Shown here piece after piece: positions 57,201 to 64,000 of a stretch of DNA of 64,000 nucleotides. The notes below the pieces were generated by a model. It worked only from the letters and a program-made list of their open reading frames with translations. It was not told the DNA's origin and ran no database searches. This DNA is from Acanthaster planci. Taxonomy: Eukaryota > Echinodermata > Asteroidea > Valvatida > Acanthasteridae. The stretch lies in assembly GCF_001949145.1 (NCBI RefSeq), contig NW_019091378.1:1072558-1136557 (forward strand), read 5' to 3'. A program made the position numbers and the translations under genes. How positions within the stretch are numbered: position 1 is the first letter of the stretch; every line of letters starts with the position of its first letter.

Positions 57201-60200
57201 AAACATGCTTCAGGGAAGGGAATGGCTTTGTGTCTCACATCCCACAGTGTTTAGAAAGTGATGGGTGAGTTCAGTAGAACAGGAAATTAAATCGTTTTTG
57301 CTCTGCACTTGTGTGAAGCAGTATATGTAGCCTCCCCATAGCATTCTGTAATCCACGTGACCTCCTTAGAATGAACACCCAAAATGTGGCATAATGTGAC
57401 TTTTTCCCCTCGAAACATTTCTTGAGCAGCCTTGCCAACCATCTCTGAGCATCAACCCCCAAAGTTACGTTTCATTTAAATCATGACAAGTATTTTTACA
57501 AGTCCAGAAATTCAATGAGAAAATCAATCCCAAAGTTAATATGTACATTGTTTCAATTTGTTATAAGATTTTATATCATCTACAACTACATGTATAATTG
57601 ATTTCGCATTATTCACTTACTTCACATTCCTCACTTCTTTTTTTTTTTGTAAGAAAATCATTTCTCATGTTTGGTCACACTCTCCAAGGGGTTTTCAGCA
57701 CACTTCACTATACAATCATAACATAAAAAATAAAATAAACATTTGATCTGAACATCTAAGCAGTTCACTAAATTCAGAGTTTTTCATGAGTAGGGATATT
57801 GAAACCCACTGAAATCACACTTCATGCACATTTGGGGATAAACTCAAATGTCATCAACGTGCTAGAGAAAAGTATAGTATGCTAAGATGTTCCCCGAATA
57901 ATCCTATGTTTGTCTCAGGTACAGTGGATTATAATGGGGACATAGATGGAAGGACTCTCACCTTTGCCAACAATTTCCACAAACGTCTTTGGGAAGATGC
58001 CTTCTTTTGAGCCACTGCGTCCTCGCAGCCAGTCCTCTCCTACATACTCAAGCAGAGTGACTCGATTGCCGACCTTCAGCGCTAGCTCCCCTTCGCCTGC
58101 CGGCTCAAAGTCAAACTTGACGACGCACTCTCCAATCTTCAGGGAATACAAAGTGAACATATTAAAACATTTCAATTTTGGGCAGAATGCTGAGCATAAC
58201 GGGTGAGACAATGGATAATTTTTCAGGCCATTTACTGAATGTGTGATTCAGGAAAAATTAGAGTAATTCATATCTACAAAGACAAGTATCGAGCTTGTCA
58301 AGAGGCATGCCAAGATCCTTATTTCTCATTCTATATTACAATCCAGTATAAATCTAAAGGCTGTTTTACACTTGACCCTACATTAATAACTGATGACAGT
58401 TTCAATATACTGTTTGTCGAAAAAGCTAAAATAAAAATATTCTCATCTTCCTACTAGCCTGGGTCTTACCTCTGCGGGACTGTCAGCTACACTGAAGGAC
58501 GGCAGGTTGGCTGGGATGTGATCCACAAAGGCTGAGGGTAAGTTTCCCTGGACACCGCTGCGCAGCTCACCATGAAGCCACTCTGAGTTGACCTGGCTCA
58601 GGATCCTAATCTTGTCACCAGCCTATAATGAAAAAATTGCCTTTTTTTAATATCTATCCTAAGCCTCCAAAATGGTGCACAAAATGTCACAACTGTTTTA
58701 TAAAGTTACCCTTCTTCAAAAATCTTGCAGAAGTTGTTTAAAGGTTGGCAGTGCAATAGATTACTCTGCACAGTTCCATGTGCCATATAAAGGCGAATCT
58801 CCCTTTTTGTTCAAGTCTTGTTACTGGAGAACATGTCTCTGCGACCACTTTTATTTTGCATAGTCGACTGCACATCTAGACTAACCATACACTGTTACTA
58901 GAGGAGTGCATGTATACTTGCCCCTTTCAGAAATATTCTATTTCTATAACTTAATTTTGTAGTGGCAAGTGGGTTAAGGTTCAAGCTTTCACGTCAGTTT
59001 CTTACAACACTGGAACATACGTAGAAATTGGAATGCACATACCCTGAAGCTAATTTCATTACTCTCGGCAGCATCAAAGTCAAACATTGCCTTGACCACA
59101 TTACCTGCAAGGAGGGACGTGTCAATGGCATTAGGAAATTAGAATGCTGATGCAATCACCAATTACTCCCATTTCCGCAATGTAGTATACCTTGGCTGTT
59201 GACATGTATATGCCATGTACAGTTTCTGGTTTGTTGTGCATGTATTTGACATACATGTCCTTCATGGCTCCAATTTTTACCTTCTACATCTGCTTCATGT
59301 TGACATACTAGCTAAATGTTTATCCCCTGTGTGACAGTTTTGCAAAATATTATACACACTCTATTCTTTAACAGCACTGGAAGCATAATTACAAACTACA
59401 TATAGGCAAGACAAAAATGCAACTATCTACGGAGCTCAAGGGTAATTAGCTCAAGGGTAATTAGGGGTCCAAAAGTGTGATCTTTGTTATTTGACATGAA
59501 AATATCACCGGAATGAATTTCAAACATTACTATTTGTTTGGCAGATAATTTGCATTAATTCATCACTCTTGTAAATTAAAAAATGTGTTCTGAACTTACA
59601 AAATCATAAGTCAGATGTGACAGGGACACAATAAAAATGGACCCCTAATTTCTGGAATTACTCTCAACGAAATGACACAGTGTATTGCCATACTGGAAAT
59701 TGCTTTGTCATGGGTCTAGAGCAGCAATATGATTTGCACTTACAAATAGCAATGCATTTAAGCAGGTGGTAATGATGTCCCTTAGGTGGGAATACACAAC
59801 GTGCACAAACTGGTTAATACACATCTGGCACAGGCTATGCTTATGAGACCAATTTCTGTGTGTGAGCCACATATGTGCTTGAGCAAAGGGGAAAAAAATC
59901 CATCAGACAAGATCATTTCATGTACATATATGCATTTGTAGGCCACATGCACCCAGCAACAGGGCACTGAAATTACTCAATCCCAAGACCTCAGAACTTC
60001 ACATGCATTGCTGTGTATATGCAGCAATATGAACGCAACTTCACCAATTCAGTTTTCTTTTGGAATTAGTTCTTATCTTTTGTAATCAGTAATATGACAC
60101 AACCAACAAGGTGTAAAAAAATCCATGTCCCACATCATGGCAGACATCAAATATTCACTTTACCCGAGTTGCCATTCATTACAGTTGGTGATTTCTTAGC

Positions 60201-63200
60201 AGCTGTAGGCAGAGGCTCAAGGACTTCCACAAAGGATTCTGGGAAGATTCCTGTCTTGCCTCGCAGTTGACCCTTCAGCCACTGTGAGCCGACATCCTCC
60301 ATCAGCTGGATCAAATCTCCCTCCTTGAAGGTCAGATCATTAGGATTGGTGCTGTCATAGTCAAATTTGGCTTTGCATCTCGGCCCGCTGTGGGCAGAAG
60401 TTGAAACCAATGAGTTTTAAAACTTGATATTGTATTATATTTTAAACTCCAGGCAGTACAAAAACATCACAAGTTCAAACAAGTTCCGATAAACAGTGAC
60501 TGTAGCATACAGGTTTTGACATTAAGCAGAATCGGTTTAAATATACAGCAACCCTTACATGAATATTATAAGGAGAGGACCAAGAGGTAACAAAAACATG
60601 AGTAGGAAAAAAGAAAAGTGAATAACAGTACTCCTTACCTTACATTGCTGCTGCTTGAGGTAACCGATTTCACTGGAAGATCCTCCTGTACATGCAATGT
60701 AAAATTTAATACTGTATACATGACAAAACGTTTTAATGAAATGTCGGGGTAAATGATTTTAGTAAGATTAGAGAAAACTGCCAACCCATAACTATCTGGT
60801 CTCTACATTGAGGTTACGTCATCAGATACATGTAAGTGCATGGATGGGTGAAGATTGCTTTGTGATTGATGATACCTCATGGAGGTAGCATGTACGTGCA
60901 CATATGTGTCTCTAATAGTGACAAGCCATGGTATAATATACGTAACACGTCCTTGGGAAAAATTGATAAGCAAATACCCACAATAATTTTGACATGATTG
61001 GCTGGGAAGATGCCAGTGCGTCCCTTGCACTGTCCCCGGTACCACTGGTCCCCAACTCTGTCCAACAGCACAATGCTGTCCCCTTCTTTGAAGGTCAACT
61101 CATCTGACGCGGTGCCATCAAAGCAGTACACAGCAACAGCAGATGGCTCGCTGGTATTTGGCTGTAGGAAGAGTTGCAGGATGAAAGAGTATTATATGGT
61201 TAAATAATGACAATTTCAGTTGTGTCTAACCTTCACAATCTGGGCACGAGTTGTGACTACTTGTCTTACTAAATACTCCTGTGGAAAAGACCCAAAATAG
61301 CCTCAACTTCACTTTCCATATTTTGGTTTGAGGAATTAGTCAGTATTAACTAACACATTTATTTAAAATCTAATTTCTGAACATTCTTTTAAGCAACCTT
61401 CCTAAGTCCTTGTTAATCCTTCACTGCAAGAGTACAATGGCACTTTTTAAAAACTTTATGGAGCATCAGGCTCCACTTACAGCAGTAGAACACTAACCCT
61501 ACTATCTGTAACCCAGCAACATCATCCACACCCTCCTAGTGGATTTTGAGAAATCCCTAGGGCTTGAGGTTCATCGACCACAATGCAGTAGCAAAATCTA
61601 TTTGAAAAAGGCATTCAGACTGTTTTAAATCTACATAACTGAAATTTTGTTGCTGTGGTTCCTACCTTGCTGTTTGTCTGTGGAATGTCCTTAACAATCT
61701 TCAGAAAGGCTGCCGGAAGGAGACCTTCTGCATTGCCACAGCGGCCTCTCAGCCAATCAGCATCGATGCGTTGCAATAGAATGATGACGTCATCGGCCTG
61801 CAACAACAATCACAGCAGGTATTTACATGAGATAGTTCTTACAGGCTAATTTGGCAACCCCTATGCAAATGTATGGCTGAGATGGTACATCATGCAGGTC
61901 GCAGATGCACTTATGCTTTTTATTCTTTTATCAAGAGTGGCCAAAATAAAGGTGCTCCTGAAATGGAAGAATGCATGCAGCCTCAGCTTGCAGATTTACG
62001 ACTTCAATTATGTCCTGTGATTTCCTTTGCCACATGAGCTGACACTGACTAGCAGTCACAAAAGCCATTTAACTATGCAGAACATATGGCACCTTTTTTT
62101 GTTGGGTGACAGTTCAAGCCCTGCTTCCTTTCGATAGTGAGCATCAAACTGGATGCCATCCAAAGTACTTCTTTTATGTTGGACAGGAAACACAATTGCT
62201 GGCTATATTTCATGCAACCCAGCATGCAGTGTATGATATTTCCTAGTGTTAACAAGGATAGCACTCCTGCATTGAACCTAAAACATGATTGGGATTGCTT
62301 TCCTGTGGAAGGGGTCTAGCTAAATGATATTTTTTTCCAATTGTGCTTTCACTATTTAACATTTAAGTTATTTTTATATACTGCATGTATGTACAATGGC
62401 TCTGACCACTGTCACCTAACTTAACTTTGTATTGCTTTTTTACTGCACGACTACTACAAGACCACTTTAAAAAGTAGAACTTTCTATTAAATACATTTTC
62501 AATTGCTCGTTGTGGAAGATTTACAATGATACAACATGCATTAGACTTTAGGCAGTTAGGGGTTACAATCCATAACTGTAACTGTAATGATCTAAAGTGT
62601 AAAATTTCAGAAGTGTTCCACAAAACTGGTTTGGAATACTTTGAATTTTCTTCCTTTTGGCTACTTAACTGCTCTCACAAATTGTGCCACTGTTTCATTT
62701 TCAAACGGTAAGACTGAAGAGGAGTTGCTGTTGCCTTGTTCTTTTTACAATGGCCATCACTTTGAGACCAGATCTAGAAATTCACTTAACCCAAAGTACA
62801 TTTATTGTTGGCCAGTGTTTAACATTATAACTTTTCAACAGTCGGTATCTAGGATTTGAGGTGTTCAACAGCTGTGACAACTCCTACCTTGAAGCCAAGT
62901 TCATCAGGCTGGATTGGCTTGTAATCATACAATGCAATCCCATGAGGCTCCGAAACCTTGATGGAAAGTGTAAACAGAAAAAGCGACCTGAAAAAAGTCC
63001 TTTCCCTCCACAAGACACTGAATTATTTTCATGCGATCTAATGCAAACAGGCATCGGTATGTACATTTCAGCTGTGCTCTTCACTTAGATTGTACCTCTG
63101 GGATGATAAAGCCTTCTTGGAAAGCCAGCATGGCACAGGTTGATAGGTTGTTTAACTGTATAAGCAGTGTTTATCTGAGCCAAGTTGTGATACAGTAACT

Positions 63201-63727
63201 TCAAGTGTGTTTAAGCTTGTGGAAAGGTACACCATACAATATCTTCTAACATCCCCATCATTGCATATACAAGTAATAGGACTGCATTTTTATCAAAGTG
63301 GTGGTGCAACACTTAAAAACCTTAAACCCAAGGGTGTATGTAAAAATCATACTGAAATTGGAGGATTTGGGACTGTTAGGGTTGAAATGGACTGTTTAAT
63401 GCAGATTGTGAACCATTCAACCATGGTTGCACTACTTTGACTTCAGAGTGATGTCACAATTTCTGCAGCATATTCTTTTCTTACTGAGTGCGCTCTGATG
63501 GTAATCTTGCTCACCATGTACTTGTTGTAGAGTGGATGGCCAGGCCCTGGCCTGGGTGGCAGCGACTCGGACTGCGAGGACTTCTGTGGAGTTGTACCCT
63601 CTGGCCTGAGTGGAGCCCGTCGCTTGGGCTTTAGGTTGGCTGATGAGGCCGACTTTGGCTGGCTGCTTGGGGCATTGGGCCGGGGTGGGGCGCTACCTTT
63701 TGATCTACCCTGAGGTCCACTGGTAGG
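49597..63727 (-). CDS. SH3D19: SH3D19-like (EEN-binding protein) multi-SH3 adaptor, C-terminal part; 5' exons outside window
   Basis: Eleven exons on the - strand join in one frame of 483 codons plus TGA. In gene order: 63727-63515, 62956-62888, 61797-61666, 61161-60982, 60685-60639, 60387-60164, 59104-59043, 58622-58470, 58136-57962, 51288-51200, 49704-49597. All phases match. The first exon is proline-rich and ends LPPRPGPGHPLYNKYM, which with the next exon's VSEPHGIALYDY is diagnostic of SH3D19 (LPPRPKPGHPLYSKYM...PHGIA). Six SH3 domains follow. SH3D19 binds ADAM proteases, endophilin and SOS-type proline-rich ligands and links trafficking with Ras signalling (vertebrate knowledge). The N-terminal proline-rich part must lie beyond 64000. 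One intron, 51289-57961, is 6.7 kb and filled with transposon remains. Confidence 0.93.
51914..52130. mobile_element. Dispersed non-autonomous element, copy C (partial)
   Basis: Starts TTCGCTCGTCGCCCGAAC, matching the left end of the element at 43284, then GGGAAGGGCTGATTGTGATT, GACACGGGCAAAGTC and CTTGGTACAATCATAATGTG. The right part is missing. It lies in the SH3D19-like intron just upstream of the RAG1-like relic. Confidence 0.65.
52560..54729 (+). pseudogene. RAG1-like (Transib/RAG superfamily) transposase relic
   Basis: Open stretches in changing frames follow each other in RAG1 order. 52560-52790: diverged N-terminal part. 52861-53250 (one TGA at 53032): NLGRTAYTNLRRASEELP, then YYKVICKDGLDGSG, where DGLDG (53203 on) fits DGMGD around the first catalytic Asp. 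Next PLKII (about 53300), then 53505-53645. 53650-53805: TEVDGKMIKLL and GGTYCILCPAS, fitting RAG1 GSVYICTLC. 53807-54106: EPITMYDITVFPVLHPTL (second catalytic region). 54096-54320: PVGNSGISITGPIFKRLL, fitting PIMRMNGNFARKLM. 54350-54545: the E-containing region. 54547-54729: EVFNHHWLKTDPLLHKF, fitting DVLKHHWLYTSKYLQKF, then a zinc knuckle. Several stops and frameshifts make it dead. It lies antisense in an SH3D19-like intron. Recognition is from memory; blastx is the decisive test. Confidence 0.85.
55303..55578 (+). CDS. P2X7-C-like acidic coding fragment, probably from a mobile or multicopy gene
   Basis: Frame of 91 codons. From the internal Met (MMPDSSDGN) it is rich in Asp, Glu and Ser and then reads LPYQFEPEYTLEQI. 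An acidic leader followed by PYxFEPE is typical of the many invertebrate proteins annotated as P2X purinoceptor 7-like, which carry only the C-terminal ballast-type domain. The expected Cys-rich part does not follow, so this is either a first exon (a GGTACAG donor near 55528 is possible) or a fragment. It does not belong to SH3D19, which is on the other strand. Confidence 0.45.
   Translation: MRNAVALACAMMPDSSDGNSSIDAFSDHDGDHLSSWSYSFDEESDIEGADEAQDILPYQFEPEYTLEQILQLEAVGYRHGGDPEDRPQNTD
55650..55725 (-). repeat. tRNA-like SINE head
   Basis: On the - strand a ~76-nt stretch begins AGCTCGGTGGTCGAGTTGTT (A-box-like) and ends GGTCGTGGGTTCGAGTCATG, with a B-box-like GGTTCGAGTC. The tRNA fold is imperfect, so a tRNA-derived SINE or decayed tRNA is more likely than a working tRNA gene. 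A related GGTTCGAGTC occurs again near 55740 on the + strand. Confidence 0.5.
55850..57961. other. SH3D19-like intron, right part
   Basis: AT-rich, with ACATGTACATGT words near 56505 and 57108. No exon was recognised. Confidence 0.45.
57962..58136 (-). CDS. SH3D19: SH3D19-like SH3 domain 5 (one exon)
   Basis: Reads CVVKFDFEPAGEGELALKVG, EYVGEDWLRGRS and GIFPKTFVEIV. One of domains 2-5 is extra relative to the five-domain human protein. Confidence 0.9.
58470..59104 (-). CDS. SH3D19: SH3D19-like SH3 domain 4 (two exons)
   Basis: Exon 59104-59043 gives VVKAMFDFDAAESNEISFR and exon 58622-58470 gives AGDKIRILSQVNSEWLHGEL with GNLPSAFVDHIP. The intron falls within the RT-loop/diverging turn, as in domains 1 and 6. 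Confidence 0.9.
60164..60685 (-). CDS. SH3D19: SH3D19-like linker exon and SH3 domain 3
   Basis: Linker exon 60685-60639 (EDLPVKSVTSSSNV) and exon 60387-60164 with CKAKFDYDSTNPNDLTFKEG, SQWLKGQLRGKTGIFPESFV and a Ser/Lys-rich tail. This corresponds to human SH3D19 domain 3 (RCVARFEY). Confidence 0.9.
60982..61161 (-). CDS. SH3D19: SH3D19-like SH3 domain 2 (one exon)
   Basis: Reads AVAVYCFDGTASDELTFKEG, then DQWYRGQCKGRTGIFPANHV. The ALYDY motif is altered to AVYCF. The donor is best placed at ATT|GTGGGT because the next exon continues EDLPVK in the frame that keeps the following phases; the alternative ATTATTGTGG|GTATTT shifts the frame. Confidence 0.9.
61666..62956 (-). CDS. SH3D19: SH3D19-like SH3 domain 1 (two exons)
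   Basis: Exons 62956-62888 and 61797-61666. The domain runs from PHGIALYDYKPIQPDELGFK over the intron to DVIILLQRIDADWLRGRC and GLLPAAFLKIV. It has the ALYDY, DELGF and DW signatures. In human SH3D19 this first domain is degenerate (PHGIANEDI), so the intact ALYDY here is notable. Confidence 0.9.
61798..62887. other. SH3D19-like intron within SH3 domain 1
   Basis: AT-rich, no exon or recognisable element. Confidence 0.5.
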
Positions 63728-64000
63728 CTATTCAGGATAAACAATGTAAAACCTGCATTCACACTTGCTGATATTTTTTAGGATGCTGCATGTACCACAA
63801 AGGGGTTACCACAGAGTGAGTGTCTTGCAACGCATTAGGAGAAAAACGTACAAGTCCACACCATCTGGCAGTTCTTTTGAGAAAGGACTTCACAGTTTCC
63901 TCACATATTAGGAGAACATGACTTGGATCAAAATCATTTGTCAGAATGACTAAAGTGCATTTGTGTGAAGAGTGACACCAACATTTATGATAAAGGCTGT
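63728..64000. other. SH3D19-like intron at right edge
   Basis: Sequence upstream (in gene sense) of the exon whose acceptor is at 63728. No further exon was recognised before the window ends. Confidence 0.5.

Overview
The window is eukaryotic genomic DNA from a marine invertebrate, most probably a deuterostome and perhaps an echinoderm (inference). Exons are GC-rich, short and bounded by GT-AG in long AT-rich introns. The intergenic DNA is full of short inverted-repeat elements, of GTAGGCCTAT-type and ACATGTACATGT-type words, and of repeat ends like those common in echinoderm and hemichordate genomes. Nothing looks bacterial or viral.

Layout. (1) 1284-20677, + strand: 26 exons encoding all but about the first 70 residues of a CYFIP (Sra-1/PIR121) protein, the Rac1-binding subunit of the WAVE regulatory complex. 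The exons splice in one open frame of 1185 codons; a 3' UTR probably runs to about 22.4 kb. (2) 22.4-31.7 kb: gene-poor DNA with a threefold ~317-bp tandem repeat, a relic of a transposon-type coding exon, a cluster of GTAACGCGAGTTAC-like motifs, a small palindromic element and a decayed partial copy of the next gene. (3) 31970-32872, - strand: an intact single-exon sulfotransferase-family gene. (4) 33-41.7 kb: repeats and MITE-like elements. (5) 41715-42755, + strand: an intact single-exon rhodopsin-class GPCR related to the GPR84/moody/Tre1/melatonin-receptor-like group, with an atypical IRC in place of DRY. (6) 49597-63727, - strand: the C-terminal eleven exons of an SH3D19-like (EEN-binding protein) adaptor with six SH3 domains; its 5' exons lie beyond the right edge.

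The most striking find is in the 6.7-kb intron separating the fifth and sixth SH3 domains of the SH3D19-like gene. On the opposite (+) strand, 52560-54729 reads, through several stops and frameshifts, as a collinear fossil of a RAG1-like (Transib/RAG superfamily) transposase. It has a DGLDGSG motif at the expected first catalytic Asp, a CxxC zinc-binding block, an LH block at the expected second catalytic region, a C-terminal HHW block and a CCHC zinc knuckle in the tail, as in RAG1-like transposons. About 600 bp downstream lie a P2X7-C-like coding fragment and a tRNA-like SINE, so the intron is an insertion hot spot.

The host genes are not an operon. CYFIP and SH3D19 both belong to actin and membrane-trafficking biology, but nothing in the sequence shows that their proximity is functional. 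All family assignments are by recognition of protein motifs from memory; no database search was run.
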